Assembly: GCA_937139155.1 (NCBI GenBank)
Contig: CAKZPI010000011.1
Span: 62,001-126,000 of the forward strand
Reading direction: 5' to 3'
Origin: an uncultured Flavobacteriales bacterium
GTDB taxonomy: Bacteria; Bacteroidota; Bacteroidia; Flavobacteriales; JBLHRE01
Length of the DNA stretch: 64,000 nt
A program made the translations under genes and the position numbers. Below the pieces are notes generated by a model. It made no database searches, was not told where the DNA came from, and was given only the letters and a program-made list of their open reading frames with translations. Positions 44,244 through 52,691 of the stretch are shown piece after piece. Every line of letters starts with the position of its first letter. The first letter of the stretch is position 1.

Positions 44244-45965
44244 GGTGAATATGCTGAGGCGGATGGGGTTTCCGGGAAACCGTCCAATTCGGTAGCCCAG
44301 ATTTATTTCTGTTTTCTCTGGGTTTCTTAAGGTAATAGATAAGGTATAGTCCTTCAGGTCTTTTTCGGAAAACCCTAGTTGATCGACTGGAAAGATTAAA
44401 TCGGTCCGGACTTCACCCCTTCGAAGCTGCCTTGAGCGATATAGCTTTTTTTCATCCCCTTTGCTTACTTCCGCAATTAGAACCGTGTTTAAAGACTTAG
44501 CCTCTGCTTCGTGATGCAACTGAATCCAGACATGCTCATAAGCGTGGTCTAGAACATCATCCAAGCTTGCTTGAAATAAGTGGTGGTATTCCTTTTCAGG
44601 GAAGGGTGCAGATTCCAAGGAAAGCAGGGAAGAATCGATTTCAAACTCAATTCCTTGGGCTGTGTAGTAGTTTTGTATGGATTTAGGCTGGTAATGGTTT
44701 TCCGTAATGAAGTGGTATTGCCAAGGCTTCACTCCTAAACTTTGAATTTTTCTTGCTCCAGCCCATTGTTCCATTTCAGATTGGATCCTATGAGCAGGTT
44801 GCTCAGCACCATAAATCGAAAGAAAAGGGCTTGGAAGACTTCCGAACCGGCCAACATAATCTGGATTCACTCCCATAATACAAGGGGTTTCCGGCGAAAG
44901 CCAAGCCTGAGCAGCCTTAAAGGGTTGAGCTTGATAATTGGGGATAAAACCGCCCAAAATATGGTTGCCAAGAAAGGTACATATGCCCATTGCCAAGAAG
45001 AAATATGAACCGTACTTAAATTTAGGTATTTGCTCAAGGCAAAGCGCGTAAACAATTGGGAACAAGAAAATTAACCCTGAAAACTGGAGAATGGGAGCTC
45101 GGAAAATGCTGTAGAGGTATTGGATGAAAAAGGCCGAGAGTAAGGCAATTCCTGAAAGCAGTAGGATCTTGTTTTTCCGTCCGAAATAAAATCCGGTGAG
45201 CAAGGGGATTAAAAATAGGACGCCGGCCCATAATCTATCCCCGCCCAGGAAGCCAAAGAAATCAATCAGGAAATCAAATTTAGGTTTCCCCAACCAGGCC
45301 AACCCCTTATGGTTCATTTGGTGGAAAAGAAAGGGGAGTAGAGGGGCTCCGAAAAAAATCATCCACCAACCTCTCAAAGCCAAACTCTTGAATTGACTGG
45401 GTTTGTTCCAAAAGAAAGAGGCGATGAATAGAAGAAGTATAGACAATCCTGCGATATAGTGTGAGGCACAAGCCAATAAGCCAAAAACTACGGTATGAAT
45501 GGGTTTGCCTTTGTTTTCTTCTGACTTGGGCAAGGAAAGGAAAAACAAAACCGTGAATAAGAGCCCCAGACCATAAGGACGAAGCTGTCCGGCATAAAAA
45601 AGGAAATACCCCGTCATGGCAAAAACCCCAAGACCTTGAAAACTGGTAGGAGATTTGGCTTTGTCGACCAGGAGCTTCAAGGCCAGGCCTCCAAAAAAAC
45701 CGAATAGACCCTTCAGCAAAATAAGGGGTAGGCCTAGGTTGATCCATACATAAAGAACCATACCTACCAGGGGTGGATGGGCATCGGCTAGAATCCCATT
45801 TCGGATGAAATTCATGAAGCCATTGATTTCTGCCCTAGAAATAGCCGAAAGTTCATCGTGGCTTAAGGGTGAAATCAAGGCCCAAAGGGTGGTCAGCAGA
45901 GGAAGACTCCAAGGGAGAATCTTTAAAATGCTCAGCTTACTCAAACCTAGTTTCGATTTATCCAT
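44235..45965 (-). CDS. GT-C family membrane glycosyltransferase (GT39/ArnT-like)
   Basis: A 576-residue polytopic protein with about ten hydrophobic segments in the first ~370 residues and a soluble C-terminal domain. SHDELSAI at ~34-41 has the acidic DE pair seen in the first extracytoplasmic loop of GT-C enzymes (PMT/ArnT), followed by ADAHPPLVGMVLYVW, which matches the HPPL motif of this group. It probably transfers a sugar from a polyprenyl-phosphate donor onto a protein or envelope glycan; acceptor unknown. It is inserted on the opposite strand between ftsZ and yqeY, which usually follow one another in this phylum. Confidence 0.8.
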   Translation of the reverse strand: MDKSKLGLSKLSILKILPWSLPLLTTLWALISPLSHDELSAISRAEINGFMNFIRNGILADAHPPLVGMVLYVWINLGLPLILLKGLFGFFGGLALKLLVDKAKSPTSFQGLGVFAMTGYFLFYAGQLRPYGLGLLFTVLFFLSLPKSEENKGKPIHTVVFGLLACASHYIAGLSILLLFIASFFWNKPSQFKSLALRGWWMIFFGAPLLPFLFHQMNHKGLAWLGKPKFDFLIDFFGFLGGDRLWAGVLFLIPLLTGFYFGRKNKILLLSGIALLSAFFIQYLYSIFRAPILQFSGLIFLFPIVYALCLEQIPKFKYGSYFFLAMGICTFLGNHILGGFIPNYQAQPFKAAQAWLSPETPCIMGVNPDYVGRFGSLPSPFLSIYGAEQPAHRIQSEMEQWAGARKIQSLGVKPWQYHFITENHYQPKSIQNYYTAQGIEFEIDSSLLSLESAPFPEKEYHHLFQASLDDVLDHAYEHVWIQLHHEAEAKSLNTVLIAEVSKGDEKKLYRSRQLRRGEVRTDLIFPVDQLGFSEKDLKDYTLSITLRNPEKTEINLGYRIGRFPGNPIRLSIFTKK

Positions 45966-45996
45966 GCTACTATTATGAGGCTTTTCCTCGATGGCT

Positions 45997-46004
45997 TAAC
46001 TTTG
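45997..46004 (+). promoter_or_regulatory. -7 element for yqeY
   Basis: TAACTTTG, a perfect TAnnTTTG, 17 bp before the ATG at 46022. Confidence 0.6.
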
Positions 46005-46021
46005 CCGAAAATACCCAAATT

Positions 46022-46471
46022 ATGAGTCTTGAAAAGCAAGTTGTTGAAGAAATGAAAACGGCCATGAAGGCCAAAGATAAACTGGCCCTTGAAACCTTGA
46101 GAGCCATTAAGTCAGCCATCCTTCTGGCGAAAACAGAATCAGGAGCGGGTGAAGAACTTAATCAAGACCAAGAATTGAAATTGGTTCAAAAACTTCAGAA
46201 GCAGAGAAAAGAAGCCGCCGATATTTATACCCAACAGGGTAGAGATGATCTTGCCAAAGAAGAAGAGGCTCAGGCAGAAATCCTGGCTAAATTTTTACCC
46301 AAACCCCTTACCGATGAGGAGCTTGATATGGCCCTAAAAGCCATTGTAGACCGCACAGGTGCTTCTGGAATGCAAGACATGGGAAAAGTGATGGGCATTG
46401 CGTCTAAAGAGCTTATGGGTAAGGCAGATGGAAAACGTATTTCTGCCCATGTTCGTGAGATTTTAAAGTAG
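46022..46471 (+). CDS. GatB/YqeY-domain protein
   Basis: A 149-residue helical protein. The ATG at 46022 (MSLEKQVVEEMKTAMKAKD) is chosen over an upstream in-frame start because the typical family start is here and a perfect -7 element precedes it. LETLRAIKSAILLAKTE, EILAKFLPKPLTDEEL and MGKVMGIASKELMGKADGKRIS match YqeY, which resembles the tRNA-binding tail of GatB. Exact role unknown; a function linked to tRNA-dependent amidation has been proposed for the domain. Confidence 0.93.
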   Translation: MSLEKQVVEEMKTAMKAKDKLALETLRAIKSAILLAKTESGAGEELNQDQELKLVQKLQKQRKEAADIYTQQGRDDLAKEEEAQAEILAKFLPKPLTDEELDMALKAIVDRTGASGMQDMGKVMGIASKELMGKADGKRISAHVREILK

Positions 46472-46588
46472 AACACCCAAGGACTTTTTACCAATGATTG
46501 TAAGTTGATGGAAATGTCATTGTCCTTGCCATCCAAACTTGATTAAGTTCAAGAATTGACCTCGTTTATATTCCGTAGCTTCATAAAA

Positions 46589-46618
46589 TTGAAAATGAGG
46601 ATATTTCTGATCAATTTG
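46589..46618 (+). promoter_or_regulatory. Promoter of the RsbQ-like / PAS kinase operon
   Basis: TTG at 46589-46591, a 19-bp spacer, then TCAATTTG at 46611-46618 (one mismatch to TAnnTTTG). The spacing fits the Bacteroidota housekeeping promoter. The start codon follows at 46637. Confidence 0.5.
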
Positions 46619-46636
46619 TTTTAAATCGTATTGGAT

Positions 46637-47434
46637 ATGAATGAGGTGCTTAAAAGGAACAATGTCAAGTTATTAGGTGAGGGTGAACAGGCATTGGTCT
46701 TTGTGCATGGCTATGGTTGCAATCAAGAAATGTGGAGGTTTATTACCCCAGCTTTTGAAAAAAACTACCAAATTGTTCTTCTAGACTTGGTGGGTTCGGG
46801 TTCTTCAGACATTTCTGCTTACAATAAAGGTAAGTACGACTCCCTAAAGGGGCATGCTAAGGATGTTTTGGAGATTTGTCAGGAGCTTTCACTGGATAAA
46901 CCAATATTTATTGGACATTCTGTAAGCTCCATGATAGGCCTGCACGCTGGAATTCAGTCGCCCGGATATTTTGATAAAATCATCATGGTTGGGCCATCTC
47001 CTTGTTACCTAAACGATGGGGACTATAAGGGAGGATTTTCAAAATCTGACATACTTGAACTCATTGAAACTCTGGAAAGCAATTATCTAGGTTGGTCCTC
47101 GGCAATTACCCCAGCCATTATGGGCAACCCTGACAAACCTGAACTTGCGGAAGAACTCAACAATAGTTTCTGCCAAACCGACCCGGCAATTGCCAAGCAT
47201 TTTGCCAAAGTTACCTTTATGGGTGATGACCGGGCTTATTTGCCGCAATTAGAGACGGAGACCTTAATTCTACAATGTTCCTCTGACATAATTGCCCCGC
47301 GTGAAGTGGGTGATTACCTAAATTCAAAGCTTCCCAATTCAAGCCTAAAGGTTCTTGAGGCAACCGGCCACTGCCCGCATATGAGTGCCCCTGAAGAAAC
47401 CATTGAGGTGATCAATGCTTTTTTGAAGGATTAA
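46637..47434 (+). CDS. RsbQ-like alpha/beta hydrolase
   Basis: A 265-residue alpha/beta hydrolase. The ATG at 46637 is preferred to a TTG two codons earlier. FVHGYGCNQEMWR is the oxyanion HG segment. The triad is visible as S95 (GHSVSSMIG), D217 (SSDIIAP) and H245 (GHCPHMS), closely matching the S96/D219/H247 reported for Bacillus RsbQ. RsbQ, like plant KAI2/D14, works with a PAS-domain partner; here a PAS histidine kinase starts 9 bp downstream. I infer that the hydrolase makes or delivers a small hydrophobic signal to that PAS domain. A simple esterase is the alternative. Confidence 0.88.
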   Translation: MNEVLKRNNVKLLGEGEQALVFVHGYGCNQEMWRFITPAFEKNYQIVLLDLVGSGSSDISAYNKGKYDSLKGHAKDVLEICQELSLDKPIFIGHSVSSMIGLHAGIQSPGYFDKIIMVGPSPCYLNDGDYKGGFSKSDILELIETLESNYLGWSSAITPAIMGNPDKPELAEELNNSFCQTDPAIAKHFAKVTFMGDDRAYLPQLETETLILQCSSDIIAPREVGDYLNSKLPNSSLKVLEATGHCPHMSAPEETIEVINAFLKD

Positions 47435-47443
47435 GAAATAAAA

Positions 47444-48550
47444 ATGGGCGAATTAGATGATTATGAAGCAGTTTTTCATTCAGCACCTTGTGGTTTCCTA
47501 ACCACTTCTACTGAGGGAGAAATTCTGAAGGCAAATCAAACCCTTCTAAAACTATTGGGCTATGAGATGGGTGACTTACAAGGGCGAAAGTCTTTTCAAG
47601 ACCTTTTAACCATAGGGGGAAAGCTCTACTATGAAACGCATTATAAACCCCTCTTGATCTATCAAGGGTCTGTGAAAGAAATCAATTTTGATATCATCCA
47701 TAAATCCGGAAATCGAATTCCGGTTTTGGTTAATACAGTAGCAGCCGAGCTTTCAAAAGGGAAAACTGTTTTTCAGTCTACGGTTCTAGACATCACTCAA
47801 AGAAAACTCTATGAAAGAGAGCTTTATTTGGAGAAAGAACGGGCTGAAACCTTAGCCGCTCAGCTCAAAAATGCCAATTTAGAGCTTTCAAGGTTTGCTC
47901 AGGTGATCTCACATGACATTAAGACGCCTCTTAAGGATGTTTTGGGATTGGCAAGCCTCCTTCAAAGCAGGTTTGGGGACTTGAGTCAAGAGAAAAAGCT
48001 TGAAATCATTGGAACCATTAAGAAATCTGCGGGCTCGCTTTCAACCATGGTTGACAATGTTCTGAATTATTATTTGAACACCGATACAGAAAACCTCAAA
48101 ACCGAGCCCGTAAACATTAGGAATCTGGTAGAGGATGTTATTTCAATTGCTGATTCACGTGAAAAGGTAGACTTTAAGCTGGAAGGAGACCTCCCAGAAA
48201 TTCGGACCTACCGAACCGTGGTTCATTTAATCTTGCTCAACCTAATTGTGAACGGAATCAAGTACAATGAGTCCCCAAACATTTGCATTCAAATACGTGG
48301 AAAAGAAACCAATGATGCGCTTTGGTTGGAGGTGGTTGACAATGGTATTGGAATTAAAGATGAAGACCTAGATAAGGTGTTTAATCCAATGGAGAACCTG
48401 AATGCAAAAGATCGGTTTAATAAGAAGGGTACGGGTTTAGGGCTTTCATATGTTAAGATAATGGCTGAAAAGCTAGGGGGTGAGGTTTCCGTTAAATCAA
48501 AACATGGCAAGGGCTCGGTATTTTCCTTGAAGCTGAAAAAGTTCAATTAA
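47444..48550 (+). CDS. PAS-domain sensor histidine kinase paired with the RsbQ-like hydrolase
   Basis: A 368-residue soluble kinase with no signal peptide or membrane segment. PAS domain at about 6-118 (FHSAPCGFLTTSTEGEILKAN, GGKLYYETHYKPLLIYQG); a short coiled coil at about 119-150; HisKA with H157 in VISHDIKTPL; HATPase with N box (LNLIVNGIKYN), G1 (VVDNGIGIKDEDL) and G2 (GTGLGLSYVKIMAEKLGG). The YYETHYxPLL segment in the PAS domain is a pattern I associate with PAS proteins linked to PP2C and RsbQ-like hydrolases. No response regulator is encoded adjacent, so the output is unknown. Confidence 0.88.
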   Translation: MGELDDYEAVFHSAPCGFLTTSTEGEILKANQTLLKLLGYEMGDLQGRKSFQDLLTIGGKLYYETHYKPLLIYQGSVKEINFDIIHKSGNRIPVLVNTVAAELSKGKTVFQSTVLDITQRKLYERELYLEKERAETLAAQLKNANLELSRFAQVISHDIKTPLKDVLGLASLLQSRFGDLSQEKKLEIIGTIKKSAGSLSTMVDNVLNYYLNTDTENLKTEPVNIRNLVEDVISIADSREKVDFKLEGDLPEIRTYRTVVHLILLNLIVNGIKYNESPNICIQIRGKETNDALWLEVVDNGIGIKDEDLDKVFNPMENLNAKDRFNKKGTGLGLSYVKIMAEKLGGEVSVKSKHGKGSVFSLKLKKFN

Positions 48551-48565
48551 TGCTTCTGTCAACTG

Positions 48566-48603
48566 AAAAAGGGCTCGAATCCATAGGATCCGAACCCTTT
48601 ATT
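48566..48603. terminator. Bidirectional intrinsic terminator
   Basis: GGGCTCGAATCC and GGATCCGAACCC pair (with two wobble or mismatched positions) around ATA, flanked by A-rich and T-rich tracts. It separates the kinase from the convergent polyamine operon. Confidence 0.7.
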
Positions 48604-48635
48604 TTCACCTTAGTTTTCTTTTGAAGGCCTGTTCT

Positions 48636-49601
48636 CTATAAATCCAATAAATGCGCGAAAATCAAAGGTGCCACGATGGTTGCATCCGATTCAATGATGA
48701 ATTTGGGGGTGTCAATATCCAATTTACCCCAGGTGATTTTCTCATTCGGAACGGCTCCTGAATACGATCCATAACTGGTGGTAGAATCGGAGATTTGGCA
48801 GAAATACGACCAGAATGGAATCTCCTCCATTTCCATGTCTTGGTACAACATCGGCACCACACAAATCGGGAAATCTCCGGCAATCCCTCCCCCGATTTGG
48901 AAGAAACCAACACCTTTCCCTTCGCTGTTTTTAATGTACCAATCCGCCAAATAGGTCATGTACTCAATGCCAGACTTCACGGTTGAAGGCTGTAGCTCTC
49001 CTTTCATGCAGTAGGAGGCGAAAATATTGCCCATGGTAGAGTCTTCCCATCCGGGCACTACAATGGGTAGGTTTTTTTCGGCAGCAGCCAACATCCACGA
49101 ATCTTTAGGGTCAATCTCGTAGTATTGTTCTAAATCTCCGGAAAGCAGCATTTTGTACATGTACTCGTGGGGGAAATAGCGCTCGCCATTGGCCTCAGCA
49201 GCTTTCCAGATTTTCTCAATATGGCTTTGCAGTCTCCTGAAAGCTTCCTCCTCCGGAATACAGGTATCAGTAACCCGGTTTAAGCCTTTCTCAAGTAAGT
49301 CCCATTCCTCTTGTGGGGTGAGGTCTCGGTAATTGGGAACCCGTTTGTAATGGGAATGTGCTACCAAGTTCATGATGTCTTCTTCAAGATTGGCACCGGT
49401 GCAAGAAATAATGTCAACCTTGTCTTGACGAATCATTTCAGCCAATAATTTCCCCATCTCGGCCGTGCTCATGGCACCAGCTAGGGTAATCATCATTTTT
49501 CCACCTTCCTTCAGGTGAACCTCATATCCCTTTGCGGCATCTACCAAAGAGGCGGCATTGAAATGAAGGTAGTATTTTTCGATGAATTCTGTGATTTTCA
49601 T
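48636..49601 (-). CDS. Deoxyhypusine-synthase-like protein (probable homospermidine-type synthase)
   Basis: A 321-residue protein of the deoxyhypusine synthase fold. NAD-binding features: TLAGAMSTAEMGKLL, SCTGANLEEDIMNLVAHSHY. Active-site features: GGGIAGDFPI and SYGSYSGAVPNEKITWGK with the lysine at residue 293, equivalent to the catalytic Lys of the WGK motif in eukaryotic DHS. Bacteria lack eIF5A, and related bacterial enzymes make homospermidine or related polyamines; that is the likely role here. It is the last gene of a speA-speB-DHS operon, 5 bp after agmatinase. Confidence 0.9.
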   Translation of the reverse strand: MKITEFIEKYYLHFNAASLVDAAKGYEVHLKEGGKMMITLAGAMSTAEMGKLLAEMIRQDKVDIISCTGANLEEDIMNLVAHSHYKRVPNYRDLTPQEEWDLLEKGLNRVTDTCIPEEEAFRRLQSHIEKIWKAAEANGERYFPHEYMYKMLLSGDLEQYYEIDPKDSWMLAAAEKNLPIVVPGWEDSTMGNIFASYCMKGELQPSTVKSGIEYMTYLADWYIKNSEGKGVGFFQIGGGIAGDFPICVVPMLYQDMEMEEIPFWSYFCQISDSTTSYGSYSGAVPNEKITWGKLDIDTPKFIIESDATIVAPLIFAHLLDL

Positions 49602-49606
49602 GATGC

Positions 49607-50485
49607 TTATTTTTTGGGAGTATGAGCCTTTAACTCAAACTTATAGGTCAATAATTTATAATATAGCTTGGCTGCTAGAAAGTCGGGGGCCCCGTTGTTG
49701 GGGTTCGGAGCTAGTTCAACAATGTCAAACCCAATCACGGTTTTCTGCTCAAAAATCATCCTGCAAAAGCGAATAACCGAATACCAATCCATGCCACCAG
49801 GCTCTGGGGTACCTGTGGAGGGCATTAGGCTTCCGTCAAAAGCATCTAGGTCAATGGTGATGAAAACTGCCGGACCCATTTGGTCGATGGCCTTTTGCAT
49901 CCAATCCGTTTTTCCGTGAATGTCTTCTGCGAAATAGACCTTATTCCGGTTCATCGGACCCTCTTCCTCTTTGTCCATGCTCCGAATTCCCACCTGAATT
50001 AAATTGTCCATTTGGCTCGACTCGTAAACGGCACAGGCATGATTGCAGGCTGAGCCTTCGTATTCCTTGCGCAAATCAGCATGGGCATCAATCTGAACCA
50101 CGGTGATGTCACCGAAATGTTCCCGAAAACCTCGGATGGATCCAATGGAAATGGAATGCTCCCCTCCGAAAAGGGTTACAAATTTCTCATTGTTCAAATG
50201 TTGCATTACCCGTGCCTGAACGGCATCTACCATGGCTTCCGGACTTTCATCTTCCAATACTGGATCGTCTAAATAGACCCCCTGGCGATAAACTTCAGAT
50301 TTGGTTTCAATGTCGTAGATTTCCATGTTCCGAGAGGCCTCCAAGAAGGCTTCTGGACCCTTGTCGGCTCCTTTTCCCCAAGTGGAGGTGCCATCGTAGG
50401 GCACGGGAATCAATACAATTTTGGAGTTCTCATAGCCGGCAAATTCATCTGGAATTCCGGCGTAGTTTTCTGGATTTAGTTCCAT
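49607..50485 (-). CDS. speB: Agmatinase (ureohydrolase family)
   Basis: A 292-residue Mn2+ enzyme hydrolysing agmatine to putrescine and urea. Metal ligands are visible in GGEHS, DAHADLRKEY and TIDLDAFDGSLMPSTGTPEPGG. The ATG at 50485 overlaps the speA stop (TGATG), supporting translational coupling. Context with arginine decarboxylase argues for agmatine rather than arginine, guanidinobutyrate or formiminoglutamate. Confidence 0.93.
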   Translation of the reverse strand: MELNPENYAGIPDEFAGYENSKIVLIPVPYDGTSTWGKGADKGPEAFLEASRNMEIYDIETKSEVYRQGVYLDDPVLEDESPEAMVDAVQARVMQHLNNEKFVTLFGGEHSISIGSIRGFREHFGDITVVQIDAHADLRKEYEGSACNHACAVYESSQMDNLIQVGIRSMDKEEEGPMNRNKVYFAEDIHGKTDWMQKAIDQMGPAVFITIDLDAFDGSLMPSTGTPEPGGMDWYSVIRFCRMIFEQKTVIGFDIVELAPNPNNGAPDFLAAKLYYKLLTYKFELKAHTPKK

Positions 50486-51876
50486 CAATAGCCCAATATT
50501 TTAAGCATGGATTTATAACTCTGTTCTTTGGCAAATAGCTTTGTGGTGAAATTCCCTTCTCCGTCTGAATCTACAATCACGTGCTTTGGGTTCGGAATCA
50601 GGCAATGCTGAATCCCTCCAAATCCGCCAACCGATTCCTGATAAGCTCCCGTATGGAAAAAGCCAATGTACTGGTCCTTTTGAGGGTGAAATTTCGGAAG
50701 GTAAATGGCGTTTCGATGGGCTTCTGAATTGTAGTAATCATCGGAATCACAGGTTAATCCACCTAAGAATACCCGTTCGTACTCTTCGTTCCAACGGTTG
50801 CAGGCCAACATGATGAATTTTTTGTTGATGGCCCAAGAATCAGGAAGGGTAGTCATGAAAGAGGAGTCAATCATATTCCAAAGCTCCCGGTCGTTCTGCG
50901 GCTTTTGATCCAGGACCTTGTAGAAGGTTGCTCCAGATTCTGCCACGGTAAAACCTCCGAATTCAGTGAAAATATGGGGTTCTTTTACCCCCTTGGCATT
51001 GCACATGTCTTTAATCTGATTCACGATTTCCTCGGCCATATACTCGTAATCGTACTCGAAGCCTAAGGAGTTCTTAATGGGGAATCCGCCGCCGATGTTT
51101 AGCGAGTCAAGGGTAGGGCAAGCCTTTTTGAGCTCTATGTATACGTTCACGCATTTGGCCAATTCATTCCAATAATAAGCGGTATCAGATATGCCTGTAT
51201 TGATGAAGAAATGGAGCATCTTCAGCTCAAACTTAGGGTCTTTGCTTAGCTCATTGTGGTAAAAGGGTACGATGTCTTTATAGCCAATGCCTAAACGTGA
51301 GGTATAGAATTCAAATTTCGGATCCTCTTCCGAAGCGATTCGGATTCCAACCTTGGTTTTGTTCTTAATCCGCATGCTCAGCAGCCCAACCTCATTCTTA
51401 TTGTCGAAAATTGGAATGGTGTTTTTGAAACCGGCATTGATCAATCCTGCGATGTTATCAATGTACTGGTTCCGCTTGAATCCATTGCAAACAATGAAGT
51501 TTTCTTTCGAAACCAATCCTTGTTCATGCAAGCTTTCAATGATGTTGATGTCGAATGCCGAGGAGGTTTCTAGGTGAATGTTGCTTTTTAGCGCTTGCTC
51601 AATGACAAACGAGAAATGAGAGCTCTTTGTACAATAGCAATAATGGTATTCTCCTTGGTAGTCTGATTTTGCAATGGCAACATTAAACCACCTCCGGGCT
51701 TTCTCAATTTGTCGGGTGATTTTGGGTAGGTACGTAACCTTTAAGGGTGTGCCATATTGCTTGATGAGCTCCATTACCGGAACGTCATGAAACATAAGCT
51801 CGCCATCAACTACTTCGAATTCTTCCTGAGGCCACTCAAAGGTTTGCTCTATTAGATCAATGTATTTGTTTTTCAT
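50485..51876 (-). CDS. speA: Arginine decarboxylase (fold III PLP enzyme, short form)
   Basis: A 463-residue alanine-racemase-fold decarboxylase. YHYCYCTKSSHFSF contains the PLP-binding Lys; SLNIGGGFPIK is the phosphate-binding Gly loop; GGLTCDSDDYYN carries the catalytic Cys-Asp near the C-terminus. It is shorter than E. coli SpeA (about 650 residues) and of a type common in Bacteroidota. It converts arginine to agmatine and feeds SpeB. It heads the operon and has a perfect -7 element. Confidence 0.9.
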   Translation of the reverse strand: MKNKYIDLIEQTFEWPQEEFEVVDGELMFHDVPVMELIKQYGTPLKVTYLPKITRQIEKARRWFNVAIAKSDYQGEYHYCYCTKSSHFSFVIEQALKSNIHLETSSAFDINIIESLHEQGLVSKENFIVCNGFKRNQYIDNIAGLINAGFKNTIPIFDNKNEVGLLSMRIKNKTKVGIRIASEEDPKFEFYTSRLGIGYKDIVPFYHNELSKDPKFELKMLHFFINTGISDTAYYWNELAKCVNVYIELKKACPTLDSLNIGGGFPIKNSLGFEYDYEYMAEEIVNQIKDMCNAKGVKEPHIFTEFGGFTVAESGATFYKVLDQKPQNDRELWNMIDSSFMTTLPDSWAINKKFIMLACNRWNEEYERVFLGGLTCDSDDYYNSEAHRNAIYLPKFHPQKDQYIGFFHTGAYQESVGGFGGIQHCLIPNPKHVIVDSDGEGNFTTKLFAKEQSYKSMLKILGY

Positions 51877-51895
51877 TGAGTTATTTAATTTTAAA

Positions 51896-51903
51896 CAAAT
51901 GTA
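51896..51903 (-). promoter_or_regulatory. -7 element for the polyamine operon
   Basis: On the minus strand the sequence reads TACATTTG, a perfect TAnnTTTG, 19 bp before the speA ATG. No riboswitch-like structure was evident in the short leader. Confidence 0.6.
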
Positions 51904-52691
51904 AGTAAGAAATCGGTTTAGATGAGATCTTGAGAGTTAATTTATTTTGATTAAAATCATAAGTAATAGAAAAGCAGCAACTTGATTATTGAAGAGGGTG
52001 GTTTGATATACAAAGATGCCGAGTTCAGCGAAGTTGAGAAGGTTGCGTGTTTCCTTCGAGATGAGGTTAAGGAGACTGTGTAGTGATTAAGTTCAAGCGG
52101 AAGGGGATTCTATCCTTTGAGATAAAAAACAAGGGTTTGATGTAAATCTGACCAGGTCAATGTGAAGAGATTGGATGGAAGGGAAGAGGATTGGAGGTTC
52201 AAGTTCAGCGGTTCAGCCTATGTTTAACGGTTCTGACAAAAAATAGCTTTCACATGATTAATGCAAAAGCTATGTTTAAGCTTGAAAAGGGGTTTAATAC
52301 CCGCCGTCAATCCAAATCCATCTTTTTGAGTATTTCTTGTGCATAGCCTTTTCGTTTCCTCTAATATACAATAAATCAAGGGGGTATGGAAGGATTAGGG
52401 GAGGGTTGAAAATTGACGCCTTGGTTTTATACTTCCTGAAATCTCTTCTTAGGCTCAGTGAATTAAGAAAAGCCTTTTCGTTTCATCCTAAAATGGAGAT
52501 GTGATTTTTAGAAAAAATAGACTTTCCCTCCGCAATACTTAAGGGAAGGATGAGGTTCATTGAGTGTTGGTTTTAGTTAGGACTTGAATACGTAAGACTT
52601 CTTTTCGGAATTAGCTGAAATCAAGGGGGATAAATGGGTTTTCCAATTATTTGTGTGCAAATTGTGAGGGTCTAACCAATCGATTTGTCTT
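51904..52691. other. 788-bp gap without a recognisable gene
   Basis: No convincing coding frame. It holds two short direct-repeat pairs: AGCCTTTTCGTTTC at 52345-52358 and 52471-52484, and AAATCAAGGGGG at 52373-52384 and 52618-52629. A short open stretch (about 51982-52083) reads like peptide but has no start or homology that I recognise. The promoter of the PKD protein probably lies at the right end (TTG 52662-52664, TCGATTTG 52680-52687). It may be decayed sequence. Confidence 0.5.

Noticed and set aside
51877..52000. Riboswitch upstream of the polyamine operon
   Set aside because: The -7 element lies 19 bp from the ATG, leaving no room for an aptamer in the leader.
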